DNA of 64,000 bases from Desulfosarcina ovata subsp. ovata (GTDB lineage: Bacteria > Desulfobacterota > Desulfobacteria > Desulfobacterales > Desulfosarcinaceae): NCBI RefSeq assembly GCF_009689005.1, contig NZ_AP021879.1, forward strand, positions 124,001-188,000. Reading direction: 5' to 3'. This document shows, piece after piece, positions 46,189-54,591 of the stretch (within the stretch, counting starts at the first letter, position 1; each line of letters begins with the position of its first letter). Below the pieces are notes generated by a model that saw only the letters and a list, made by a program, of their open reading frames with translations, made no database searches and was not told the origin of the DNA. A program made the position numbers and the translations under genes.

Positions 46189-46970
46189 GTGTCCCGATCG
46201 CCATGATTCCATATACCAATATGGCGCCCTATCGGCAGTTGGGGGCGCCCGATGGATGTCATTTCGTTCCCCTGGTGCCGCGTGAGAGTATCTCCGCCCT
46301 CATGGCCGGCAACGTGGCCGCGGCGGCCGTGCCGGTCGGCGGACTCGGGCAACTGGGCCAGCGGGTTGAAATGGTGGGGCGCTTCGGTATTGCCGCCAAG
46401 GGGCCGTGTTTGAGCGTGATGCTTTTCTCGCGGATTCCTTTTGAAGAAATGGATGCTACCAGAACCGTGCGCATCACCCGTGAAACCGCTTCCAGCGTGC
46501 GCTTGCTCTACCTTTTGCTGGGGACCCGGCTGGGGTTCGACCGCCTGCCCCGGCAAGTCCGGGACCGCGGGGAGGCGGATGCCGAACTGCTCATCGGTGA
46601 CCGGGCGCTGGTCAGAAACCAGCGGTTGGCGAAGGATGAGGGGCTGCATGTGACCGACCTTGCCGAGAAGTGGTATGCGTTTGAGCGCCTGCCGTTTGTC
46701 TTCGCCCGCTGGGTGGTGCGCAGGGATGCTGCGGAATCGGTGAAGGCGGCCATCGGCCACTGGCTGGACGTCTTCCAGGTGCAGGAAAAAAAGCTTGTCG
46801 ACCAGGCCGTTGGGCCCTCTGCCGAGGCGCTTGGGGTCACCGACGAGGTGATCCGACGCTATTTCCGGGTGATTCGCCGCTGCCTGGACGACGAGGATCT
46901 CCAGGGGCAGGCCCGGTTTTTCAAAATGCTGGACAAGCATAGCTCCAGGCTGGTTTTTCCTGCCACATGA
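46185..46970 (+). CDS. mqnA: Chorismate dehydratase
   Basis: First enzyme of the futalosine route, turning chorismate into 3-[(1-carboxyvinyl)oxy]benzoate. The 261-residue periplasmic-binding-fold enzyme has the N-terminal MIPYTNMAPYR segment and the LIGDRALVRNQRL segment. It overlaps mqnE by four bases and the mqnC start by four bases, which makes tight coupling of the three synthases likely. Confidence 0.92.
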   Translation: MSVPIAMIPYTNMAPYRQLGAPDGCHFVPLVPRESISALMAGNVAAAAVPVGGLGQLGQRVEMVGRFGIAAKGPCLSVMLFSRIPFEEMDATRTVRITRETASSVRLLYLLLGTRLGFDRLPRQVRDRGEADAELLIGDRALVRNQRLAKDEGLHVTDLAEKWYAFERLPFVFARWVVRRDAAESVKAAIGHWLDVFQVQEKKLVDQAVGPSAEALGVTDEVIRRYFRVIRRCLDDEDLQGQARFFKMLDKHSSRLVFPAT

Positions 46971-48139
46971 CCACCAAACGGATTCTGACGATTTGTAAAA
47001 GAGATGCCGATACCATGCACGAACAGATGATGACTGAAAAATCAGTAGCTGAGACAAACACCCGCTACGACCGCAAGCAGGCCCTCGATCTGCTGACCGA
47101 TCTGCCCATGGGAGAATTGATGCGCCTGGCCCACCAGGAGCGGATGCGGCGCTTCCCCGATTCCCGGGTGAGCTTTGTGGTCGACACCAATCCCAACTAC
47201 ACCAATGTGTGTGTCACCCGATGTCGCTTCTGTGCCTTCTGCCGCAAAGCCGGTGACAATGACGCCTATCTGCTCACCCCCGGGCAGCTGGCCGAAAGCG
47301 TAAGGATGGCCGCCGACAAAGGGGCGACCACGGTCCTGTTGCAAGGCGGGCACAACCCGGTGGTCGACATCGGCCTGTGGCTGGCGTATATCCGCGCCAT
47401 CCGCGATGCTTGCCCCGGCATGCACGTTCACCCGTTTAGCCCGGCCGAGATCGCCTTCATGGCCGACAAGGAGAAGATCAGCGTCGCCGAAGTACTCCGG
47501 ATGCTCTGGGAGGCCGGTATCCGAACCATTCCCGGTGGTGGGGCGGAAATCCTCACCGAACGGGTGCGCCGGATTATCGCGCCCCACAAAGCCGGTGTCG
47601 ATGCGTGGCTGGGGGTGTGTGAAACCGCCCATGGCATCGGCTTTAAGACCACGGCCACGATGATGTTCGGCCACGTGGAAAGCGACGCCGAAATTATCGA
47701 TCACCTGCTGCGGCTGCGCGATCTTCAGGATAGTACGGCGGGGTTCACCAGTTTCATTCCCTGGTCGTTCAAACCCGGGCAGACCGATCTGGCCCGTGAG
47801 GTGAAACAGCCCGCCCATCCGGCCCGTTACGTGCGCATTATCGCCGTGGCCCGGTTGGTGCTGGACAATTTTACGCACATCCAGTCCTCCTGGTTTTCAG
47901 AGAACATCGCTGCCGGTCAATTGGGGTTGCTTGCCGGTGCCGACGATTTTGGCGGCGTGCTGGTAGAGGAACATGTCCACCGGGAAGCCGGCCATGACCG
48001 CAGGGCGACAGTTGACAATGTGGTCACGATTATCCGGCGAGCCGGCTTCACGCCTGCCCGGCGCGATTCAAATTATCAGGTCCGGGATATCTATCCCGCG
48101 CCGTTGCCTGTCGGTACGGGGGGCGCCGCCCCGGCATAA
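46967..48139 (+). CDS. mqnC: Cyclic dehypoxanthine futalosine synthase
   Basis: Radical SAM enzyme that closes the spiro ring of dehypoxanthine futalosine. The 390-residue chain has C82, C86 and C89 in CVTRCRFC. The start at 46967 overlaps mqnA; a start at 47015 (MHEQMM) or 47027 would shorten a non-conserved leader. It is the last gene of the run: only five bases separate its stop from the convergent RNase Z-like gene, and no terminator is evident. Confidence 0.94.
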   Translation: MTTKRILTICKRDADTMHEQMMTEKSVAETNTRYDRKQALDLLTDLPMGELMRLAHQERMRRFPDSRVSFVVDTNPNYTNVCVTRCRFCAFCRKAGDNDAYLLTPGQLAESVRMAADKGATTVLLQGGHNPVVDIGLWLAYIRAIRDACPGMHVHPFSPAEIAFMADKEKISVAEVLRMLWEAGIRTIPGGGAEILTERVRRIIAPHKAGVDAWLGVCETAHGIGFKTTATMMFGHVESDAEIIDHLLRLRDLQDSTAGFTSFIPWSFKPGQTDLAREVKQPAHPARYVRIIAVARLVLDNFTHIQSSWFSENIAAGQLGLLAGADDFGGVLVEEHVHREAGHDRRATVDNVVTIIRRAGFTPARRDSNYQVRDIYPAPLPVGTGGAAPA

Positions 48140-48144
48140 TCAAC

Positions 48145-49167
48145 CTATCCCTGCGTGGATGTGGCATGGTGCCCTTGAAACGCTGCCAACGCCTCGGCTT
48201 CCAGTATCTCCGGACAGTCCGTATAACGTGGCGAGAAGTGAAAGAGATGGTACTGCTTGGCGCCGCAGGACCTGGCCAGGGCGCCGGCCTGGCCTGCGGT
48301 GAGGTGGTGCTTCCGGCGGGCAATTTCGCGGTGCCGGTCGGCAAAGGCGGCTTCCACGAACAGATGGTCAACGCCTTCGGCCAGGGCAATCACTTTCTGC
48401 AGGTTGGCCGGGCTGCCGGCGATGTCGGCTACATAAGCGATATGAACGCCCGGTGAAATGCGCACAATGGAATCGGTCAACTCGCCCAGTTTCAAGTGCC
48501 GTGGTTTTCCACTCGGCGGACCGGGAATCTCAACAACCGTTTGTGGATCGGCGCTTTCGTAGAGCAGCGTTTTGAGGCGGTTCAACCACGGCCCCGGCGC
48601 AATGCCCAGCCGATCCAGGGCGGTTTTGAGAATATGAATGTGAAAGCGTTCATGCAGGGCAAAGGCCAATACCGGCGTTCCATGATCGAGATGAACGGCG
48701 TTTACGGTCAATCCTCCCTCGCTTAGCACCGTGCCATCAAAAGGAGTTTCCCGAATTTCTCCATCCGGACGAAATCCCTTGTGACAGGGGTAGCAGCAGC
48801 ACCGGGCGCGGTCGGGGTGCAGTTCGATGGCATGCAGGATGAACCGGTTGGTATAGTTCTCAACCAGGTTCCAGCAGTAGGCGGACAGTTTTCCCGACAG
48901 GTTCGATAAAAACCCCTGGGGACCGACCAGGACCAGCTCCTTGTCGCGTCCCAGCATCAGTCGCAGGACACGGTCGAACCCCGTAAAGTGGTCCATGTGC
49001 GTATGGGTTACGAAGATATGCGTGATTTTGAGAATGTCACGGGAGGCGAGAGCGGCGACATCACCCAGGTCAAAAAGGATGGCCCGGTTACGGTGGCGGA
49101 ACTGAACGAACAGGGCCGGATCGTCGAAAGGGCCGTTGACCAGCCGCGGAAGAAAGCTCGGGCCCAT
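48145..49167 (-). CDS. MBL-fold hydrolase, RNase Z-like
   Basis: A 340-residue metallo-β-lactamase-fold protein. The metal motif THTHMDH (HxHxDH) is intact, with further histidines in VHLDHGTPVLAFAL and a LFHFSPRY segment near the end. RNase Z (tRNA 3' processing) is the nearest described family. An unusual CCCYPCHKG stretch near the middle is not typical of RNase Z and may bind a metal. I chose 49167 as the start, ten bases after the neighbouring gene's stop codon; no strong ribosome-binding site is visible. Function as true RNase Z is uncertain. Confidence 0.75.
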   Translation of the reverse strand: MGPSFLPRLVNGPFDDPALFVQFRHRNRAILFDLGDVAALASRDILKITHIFVTHTHMDHFTGFDRVLRLMLGRDKELVLVGPQGFLSNLSGKLSAYCWNLVENYTNRFILHAIELHPDRARCCCYPCHKGFRPDGEIRETPFDGTVLSEGGLTVNAVHLDHGTPVLAFALHERFHIHILKTALDRLGIAPGPWLNRLKTLLYESADPQTVVEIPGPPSGKPRHLKLGELTDSIVRISPGVHIAYVADIAGSPANLQKVIALAEGVDHLFVEAAFADRHREIARRKHHLTAGQAGALARSCGAKQYHLFHFSPRYTDCPEILEAEALAAFQGHHATSTQG

Positions 49168-49177
49168 TTTGCAGCGG

Positions 49178-49597
49178 TCAGGCCAGGAGTTTGGCGACCT
49201 GCTTGTGGATACACATGTAAATGTCCGCATCCGACCCAAAGATGTCCACTACCGATTTGTGATTGATCAGTTTCTCGATCACAAAAGCGGTAAGATAGAG
49301 GCTGACCACATTGGGCTGCTGAACCAGGTTCCGAAACGGGGCGATCATGTAATCGACATCGAACTCATCGGCGTGGCTGAGGGTTTCCAGGCAATTCTGG
49401 ATTTGCTCCTCAAGGGTATTCTTATTGGTGGTCTCGACCAGGTGTTCTTCCACGAGCTTCATGGCAATGGGGTTGGCGAATCGAGCCGGATCTTCCCGCA
49501 CGGTATTAATGGCCACCCGACGGGCCTGCTCCTTGCCGGACTCTATTCTGGAAAGAATACTTGATTCGCGGTTACTGGGTCTGAACACTTTTGCCAT
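49178..49597 (-). CDS. Hypothetical protein of unknown function
   Basis: A 139-residue soluble, mainly helical protein (starting MAKVFRPSNRESS; an ATG at 49606 adds three residues). It has no recognised motif, signal peptide or membrane segment. The final part INHKSVVDIFGSDADIYMCIHKQVAKLL is the most structured-looking. It is co-oriented with the RNase Z-like gene ten bases downstream, so the two are likely co-transcribed. I do not recognise the family. Confidence 0.65.
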   Translation of the reverse strand: MAKVFRPSNRESSILSRIESGKEQARRVAINTVREDPARFANPIAMKLVEEHLVETTNKNTLEEQIQNCLETLSHADEFDVDYMIAPFRNLVQQPNVVSLYLTAFVIEKLINHKSVVDIFGSDADIYMCIHKQVAKLLA

Positions 49598-49709
49598 TAT
49601 GGTCACCTGCTGTTAAGGGGATTGGTCATCGGCCGTTGTTGGGGATTTATAAGTTGGGTCCTTTATAAAAAGATGCCTGGGGCAATGCAAGCAAAAAAAG
49701 AGTAAGCTG

Positions 49710-49726
49710 TCGATTTTTAAAATCGA
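49710..49726 (-). terminator. Dyad with a T run, possible terminator after recJ
   Basis: TCGATTTT-T-AAAATCGA is a perfect eight-base dyad. On the minus strand it is followed after about ten bases by a run of seven T residues (49693-49699). The gap between stem and T run is longer than normal, so the call is weak. Confidence 0.35.
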
Positions 49727-49779
49727 TGCAAAGAGTCTGCAATCAAGGTTTCGGGTGCCTGACAACCCTGCGGCAGCCA

Positions 49780-51504
49780 TCATGTGCCCGGATCGGTATC
49801 CTCGATTAGTAGTTGCAGTTGTTTTCTTCCGTTCCAGTAGTTCCATTGGGGGCGGTAGGCAATTTTCTCAAAGTGCGGCACACCGCCTGCCGGGGCGGTG
49901 ACATTGAACTGGATGGCCGGGATGAGCCCGTTTTTCCCCTTTGCGTGGGTGAACGTCATCTGGCGGTGACGATGGCCCACCGTCTTGCAGGCCTGGGTGC
50001 GGATACCGGTGGCCATGAAGACCGGAGAGGGATTGCCTTGCCCAAATGGCTCCAGCTGTTCCAGATGGGCCATCAGGTCCGGAGTAACCTGATGCAGTGG
50101 CAGCTCGGCGTCAATGCGCAGGGGCGGGGCAAGATCGGGATCGATGCCCAGTGTTTCGATGACTGAATTCAGGCGACTGCGCAGCCGGGGAATATCGGCT
50201 GCCTCCAGGGAGAGGCCGGCGGCCTGGGGATGTCCGCCGAACCGGCTCAACAGATCGGCGCAACGACCCAGGCAGGCCGACACGTCGATCCCTTCGACAC
50301 TGCGGGCGGACCCTTTGGCGGTCCCGTTGGCGGTTCCGATGACCACGGCCGGTCGATTGAACTGCCGGGCCAGGCGGGAGGCCACAATCCCCAGGATTCC
50401 TTCGTGCCAGCCGGGCCCGTCAACCACCAGAACCGATCCGGTCAGCTGCTTGGGATCATGCTCAAACGACTCGATGATGGATTCAAAGAGCTCATTTTCC
50501 ATGGATTGGCGGCGGCTGTTGAGGCGACAGAGGGCTCTTGCCAGCCGGTCGGCTCTTTTCCTTTTTTCGGCCAGCAGCAGTTGGCAGGCGATGCGGGCGT
50601 GGGCCAGACGGCCGGCCGCATTGATCCGCGGAGCCAGACGAAACGCGATCGCCTCTGCGTCCACCGGCGCATCCGGGGACCCCGCGAGGGCCATCAGGGC
50701 GGCAATGCCGGGACGGGTGCCATTGTTGATCTGGTCGAGGCCGGCGTTGGTCAGGACCCGGTTTTCACCAATCAGCGGTACCACATCGGCAACCGTGCCC
50801 AGGGCCACCAGATCGCATAGCTTCTTCAGGTTCGGCTCGCGGCGGTGATGCCAAAAACCGATTTTGCGCAAATATGCCCGCAGGGCAATGACCAGGTAAA
50901 AGGCGACACCCACGCCGGCCAGATGCGAAAGGCCCGAGGCGCAGTCGGGCCGTGTGGGGTTTACCACCGCAACCGCCGCTTCGGGCAGGTCGCCGGCGGG
51001 ATGATGATCGGTGACGATGGTGTCGATCCCCAACTGACGGGCAAGGGTCACCGCCTCGGCACTGCTGGTACCGCAGTCCACGGTAATGATCAACCCCACA
51101 CCGGCCGGTTTGGCGCGGTCGGTGACAAAACGGGAACTCATGCTGTACCCGTCAGTGATACGGTGGGGGATATAGTAGCCCACGCGTGCGCCGCAGTGCC
51201 GCAAAAAGCTGACCAGCACGGCGGTGGCGGTGATCCCGTCAGCATCGTAATCCCCGAAGACGAGGATTTTTTCGTTTCCGGCCAGTGCCCGCTGGATCCG
51301 TTGGACAGCCTGATCCATATCGGTCATCTCCAGCGGGGAGGCCAGATGCCCCAGGGCGGGCGCCAGAAAACGGGTGGCCTGGGGCTTGGATTGAATGCCC
51401 CGAATGGCCAAAAGCCTTGCCATCAAGGGGTGGCACGAAAGCTGGCGGGTAAGGCGTTCGACGGTTTGCGGATCTGGATCTATAATTTGCCATTGTTTTT
51501 TCAT
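49780..51504 (-). CDS. recJ: Single-stranded-DNA exonuclease RecJ
   Basis: 5'-3' exonuclease used in recombination and mismatch repair. The 574-residue protein has the DHH-family motif DYDADG with D85, D87 and D89, the DHH motif (TDHHPAGD), a DHHA1 domain and a C-terminal OB-fold. Length and motifs match RecJ. It is transcribed away from the DUF4911 gene, and no partner gene is adjacent. Confidence 0.95.
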   Translation of the reverse strand: MKKQWQIIDPDPQTVERLTRQLSCHPLMARLLAIRGIQSKPQATRFLAPALGHLASPLEMTDMDQAVQRIQRALAGNEKILVFGDYDADGITATAVLVSFLRHCGARVGYYIPHRITDGYSMSSRFVTDRAKPAGVGLIITVDCGTSSAEAVTLARQLGIDTIVTDHHPAGDLPEAAVAVVNPTRPDCASGLSHLAGVGVAFYLVIALRAYLRKIGFWHHRREPNLKKLCDLVALGTVADVVPLIGENRVLTNAGLDQINNGTRPGIAALMALAGSPDAPVDAEAIAFRLAPRINAAGRLAHARIACQLLLAEKRKRADRLARALCRLNSRRQSMENELFESIIESFEHDPKQLTGSVLVVDGPGWHEGILGIVASRLARQFNRPAVVIGTANGTAKGSARSVEGIDVSACLGRCADLLSRFGGHPQAAGLSLEAADIPRLRSRLNSVIETLGIDPDLAPPLRIDAELPLHQVTPDLMAHLEQLEPFGQGNPSPVFMATGIRTQACKTVGHRHRQMTFTHAKGKNGLIPAIQFNVTAPAGGVPHFEKIAYRPQWNYWNGRKQLQLLIEDTDPGT

Positions 51505-51681
51505 GATCGGGGCATATCTTATTCAACGCAAAGGAACAAGACCGAAACCGAGGAGACATGGCCGGCTGCGCAAGCGTTTCCATTGACCTCTGTACCATAA
51601 GGGATCGAAAGGGGTGCTGTTCGGTCAGTGGCGGTGTCCGTTTTCGGGGTTGTCAACCCAAACGGGGATTTGATAGAGGCA

Positions 51682-51960
51682 ATGAAAACCATTGTGCGTT
51701 GCTACCGGGTGGACCGGCGTCAGATCAGTTTCGTGAAATTTATTCTCGAGGCCTATGACAACGTGGCCGTCGTTTCTACGTTGGATCCCACCACAGCCCT
51801 GGTCCAGATTACCATCGCCCCGGGCTGCGAATCCCTGGTGACCCGGATCATGGGCAGCCTTGCCGATGATTTCGCGGTGGCCGCCGTCGATCCGCCGATA
51901 TCAACCGGATTGTGGATGAATCCGCCGGCACTGCCGGAGGAGGGATCAACCGGTCACTAA
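51682..51960 (+). CDS. DUF4911-family protein
   Basis: A small protein of 92 residues from the ATG at 51682. The core VDRRQISFVKFILEAYDNVAVVSTLDP matches what I recall of DUF4911, which is frequent in Desulfobacterota beside miaB. It has no signal peptide and no known function. The GTG at 51628 would give 110 residues but with an unusual leader; AGAGG lies only a few bases before the ATG, so the start is uncertain. miaB follows after 27 bases. Confidence 0.65.
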   Translation: MKTIVRCYRVDRRQISFVKFILEAYDNVAVVSTLDPTTALVQITIAPGCESLVTRIMGSLADDFAVAAVDPPISTGLWMNPPALPEEGSTGH

Positions 51961-51987
51961 AAGGGAAGGGAACGAATCGTTATTTGT

Positions 51988-53409
51988 ATGAATTCAAAAT
52001 TGCTTCATATCAGCACCATCGGCTGCCAGATGAATGTATACGACGCCAATCAGATCGCCGGTGTGCTGGCCCCCATGGGATATTGCGGAACCGATGATAT
52101 CGCCTCGGCCGACATGGTTATTGTCAACACCTGTACGATCCGGGAGAAGGCCGAGCAGAAAGCCTTCAGTTTTCTCGGGCGTCTGGCCAAATTAAAGGCC
52201 GCCAACCCGGCGATGATCGTTGCCGTTGGCGGCTGTGTGGCGCAGCAGGAGGGAAAGGCAATCCTGAAACGGATGCCCCATGTGGATCTGGTCTTCGGTA
52301 CCCACGCCATCTTCCGGTTGCCGGAGATGGTTCGCCGCATCGAAGCGAGTCGTTGCCGTATCGTGGACGTCCGGCTGTCGGATACCATCGAATTCGACGG
52401 CCCGGTGGCCGGGCCCTTGGCCGACGGGCAGGTATCGGCTTTTGTGACCATCATGCGCGGGTGCGATAACTTTTGTACCTATTGTGTGGTTCCCCACGTG
52501 CGCGGACGCGAGGCCAGCCGGCATCCGGACCGGATTCTCGATGAGATCCGCATGCGGGTGGATCAAGGGGTCCGTGAAGTGACCCTGTTGGGCCAGAATG
52601 TCAACAGTTACGGAAACAAGGAGGGGTTGTGCCGTTTTTACGAATTGCTCGAACGGGTGAACGGTATCGACGGCCTTAGCCGGATTCGCTTTACCACCTC
52701 ACATCCCAAGGACCTGTCCCGGGAACTGATCGATGCCTTCGGCCGTCTGGAAAAGCTTTGCCATCATATGCACCTGCCGGTCCAATCCGGTGACGACGGG
52801 ATTCTGAAACGAATGAACCGGCGCTATACCCGCGACAGCTACCTGGATAAGATCGAGCGGCTCAGAACGACCTGTCCGGATATCGCGATCACCTCGGATT
52901 TTATTGTCGGATTTCCCGGTGAGACGGATCGGCAGTTCCAGGCCACCCTCGATTTGATCGAAAAGGTGCGTTACGACGGGCTGTTCGCCTTCATGTATTC
53001 CGATCGGCCCAGCGCCCCGGCCACGGCTTTTTCGGGAAAAATCGACGAATCCGTGAAAAAAGAGCGACTCCAGGCCCTGCTGGCCCTGCAGACAGGGATT
53101 ACCCGCGAAAAGCACCAGACCCTGGTGGGCCAGATCCGGGAAGTGCTGGTGGAAGGAACCAGCCGCAGCCTTGACACCGATGGTTTGGCCTCTGTCGACC
53201 ACACAATCCAGTGGACCGGCCGTACGTCGAGCAATCATATTGTCCATTTTGCGGTTCCGGACGATCAGGCAACGGGTAAAGAACTGTTGACAGGTGCTTT
53301 TGCGAATATCATGATAGAGAGAGCACACGCCCACTCCCTGTGGGGTCGGCTGGTTCAAGGGCCGATGGGTGCCACCCCGGAGAAAGGAGAAAAGCCCATT
53401 GCTGCATAA
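51988..53409 (+). CDS. miaB: tRNA-2-methylthio-N6-dimethylallyladenosine synthase
   Basis: Radical SAM methylthiotransferase that modifies A37 of tRNAs. The 473-residue protein has the N-terminal UPF0004 domain with three cluster cysteines (GCQMN near residue 11, NTCTIRE, and GGCVAQ), the radical SAM cysteines C159, C163 and C166 in GCDNFCTYC, and a C-terminal TRAM domain. AAGGGAAGGGAACG precedes the start. The bifunctional-nuclease gene overlaps its end by 11 bases. Confidence 0.95.
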   Translation: MNSKLLHISTIGCQMNVYDANQIAGVLAPMGYCGTDDIASADMVIVNTCTIREKAEQKAFSFLGRLAKLKAANPAMIVAVGGCVAQQEGKAILKRMPHVDLVFGTHAIFRLPEMVRRIEASRCRIVDVRLSDTIEFDGPVAGPLADGQVSAFVTIMRGCDNFCTYCVVPHVRGREASRHPDRILDEIRMRVDQGVREVTLLGQNVNSYGNKEGLCRFYELLERVNGIDGLSRIRFTTSHPKDLSRELIDAFGRLEKLCHHMHLPVQSGDDGILKRMNRRYTRDSYLDKIERLRTTCPDIAITSDFIVGFPGETDRQFQATLDLIEKVRYDGLFAFMYSDRPSAPATAFSGKIDESVKKERLQALLALQTGITREKHQTLVGQIREVLVEGTSRSLDTDGLASVDHTIQWTGRTSSNHIVHFAVPDDQATGKELLTGAFANIMIERAHAHSLWGRLVQGPMGATPEKGEKPIAA

Positions 53410-53896
53410 AGTAACCATTACGGGACTGGCCATGGATCCGGCATCGAACACGCCCATCATCCTGTTGAAAACAGAGCAGGGGGATCAGACACTGCCGATC
53501 TGGATCGGTCTTCTGGAGGCCACCTCGATTGCGTCCGCGCTGCAGGAAATTCAATTTGACCGTCCCATGACCCATGACCTGTTCAAGAACCTGACCCAGA
53601 TGCTTAGCTTCCAGATCGACCGGATCGATATTTGTGACTTAAAGGAAAATACCTTCTACGCGGAGATCCATTTTGCCTCAAAGGAGCGCTCGTTTACCAT
53701 GGATGCCAGACCCAGCGATGCCATTGCTTTGGCCCTGCGTTTTCAGGCACCCATTTTTGTCGATGATCGGGTCATTGAGAAGTCCCGGTCGGGCCAAGAC
53801 GACGGCGAAGCCATAGACAATAGCGAAGAAGGAAAAAAATGGGCCGAATACCTCGAAAAACTAAACCCTGAGGATTTTGGCAAGTATAAAGTCTGA
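53399..53896 (+). CDS. Bifunctional nuclease family protein (DUF151)
   Basis: A 165-residue protein of the bifunctional nuclease (BFN) family, often linked to RNA or DNA hydrolysis, with DUF151 segments IWIGLLEATSIA and ARPSDAIALALRFQAPIFV. I place the start at TTG 53399: AAGGAG lies nine bases upstream, and the product begins LLHKVTITGLAMDP. The frame is open to 53369, but that part lies deeper inside miaB. The tail ENDs (NSEEGKKWAEYLEKLNPEDFGKYKV) fits the C-terminal of related delta proteins. The overlap with miaB suggests coupled translation. Confidence 0.85.
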   Translation: MLHKVTITGLAMDPASNTPIILLKTEQGDQTLPIWIGLLEATSIASALQEIQFDRPMTHDLFKNLTQMLSFQIDRIDICDLKENTFYAEIHFASKERSFTMDARPSDAIALALRFQAPIFVDDRVIEKSRSGQDDGEAIDNSEEGKKWAEYLEKLNPEDFGKYKV

Positions 53897-53938
53897 CCCG
53901 CCATAGCAAGTCTGAAGCCTGCCCCCATCCCAGATGAG

Positions 53939-53966
53939 CCCGGAGCCGATGCGCCGGGTTTTTTTA
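53939..53966 (+). terminator. Terminator after the BFN gene
   Basis: CCCGG (53939-53943) pairs with CCGGG (53954-53958) around a ten-base loop and is followed by seven T residues. The stem is short, so efficiency may be modest. Confidence 0.6.
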
Positions 53967-54072
53967 TGTTTACCGGATTTGCCTTGTTTCCCATTCCACG
54001 GCTCTGTTTTTCTAAAAAAAATAATATATTACCATATGTGGTGGTGGCGGCTGTTGAAAATACTATATGGTG

Positions 54073-54101
54073 TTGACAAATTTCCAGCCTTGGGGTAGGT
54101 C
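54073..54101 (+). promoter_or_regulatory. Possible promoter of the receiver gene
   Basis: A perfect TTGACA (54073-54078) with TAGGTC 17 bases later. The -10 is poor. It lies about 60 bases before the start at 54160. Confidence 0.3.
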
Positions 54102-54159
54102 TAAGCCGCTTTGTCACATCCCCGAATAATGAACCGTCAAACCAATCCAGGTGTCTCGC

Positions 54160-54504
54160 ATGCGCAGCGTTCTTGTAATTGATGACGAGCAGATGATCTT
54201 GAGCCTTGTTGAACAGGTACTTCAGCGTATGGATTATACAGTAGAGACCGCAGAAAACGGCCGCACGGGAATCGATAAATTTGATACCGGCCATTTTGAC
54301 CTGGTGATCACCGATATCAGCATGCCGGAAACCGACGGGAACCAAGTCGTTGAGCATATCCGCAGATCACCGCGAAACCACACGCCGGTGGTCGGCATGT
54401 CCGGAACCCCCTGGAAGCTGGGGAACCACCGTTTTGACTGCGTGCTGCCAAAACCGTTTCAGATCGATAACCTTCTGAAAACGGCAAAAACCCTGACCGG
54501 CTGA
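54160..54504 (+). CDS. Single-domain response regulator (receiver)
   Basis: A 114-residue CheY-like receiver with no output domain. The acidic pocket D8, D9, the phosphoacceptor D52 in VITDISMP, and the C-terminal lysine in LPKPF are intact; the switch position is S in VGMSG. I chose ATG 54160, with AGGTG upstream; a GTG nine bases earlier is possible. It stands alone with no kinase in the window. It could be the target of the orphan CheX at 16286, but nothing in the sequence proves it. Confidence 0.9.
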   Translation: MRSVLVIDDEQMILSLVEQVLQRMDYTVETAENGRTGIDKFDTGHFDLVITDISMPETDGNQVVEHIRRSPRNHTPVVGMSGTPWKLGNHRFDCVLPKPFQIDNLLKTAKTLTG

Positions 54505-54591
54505 CATTTTTGAACGTGACAGCCCTATTTCCGATTGCAGCGGGTGTGTTCAATCCGGTTTTGCTGATCGGCGAACATGCGATCATGTCCG

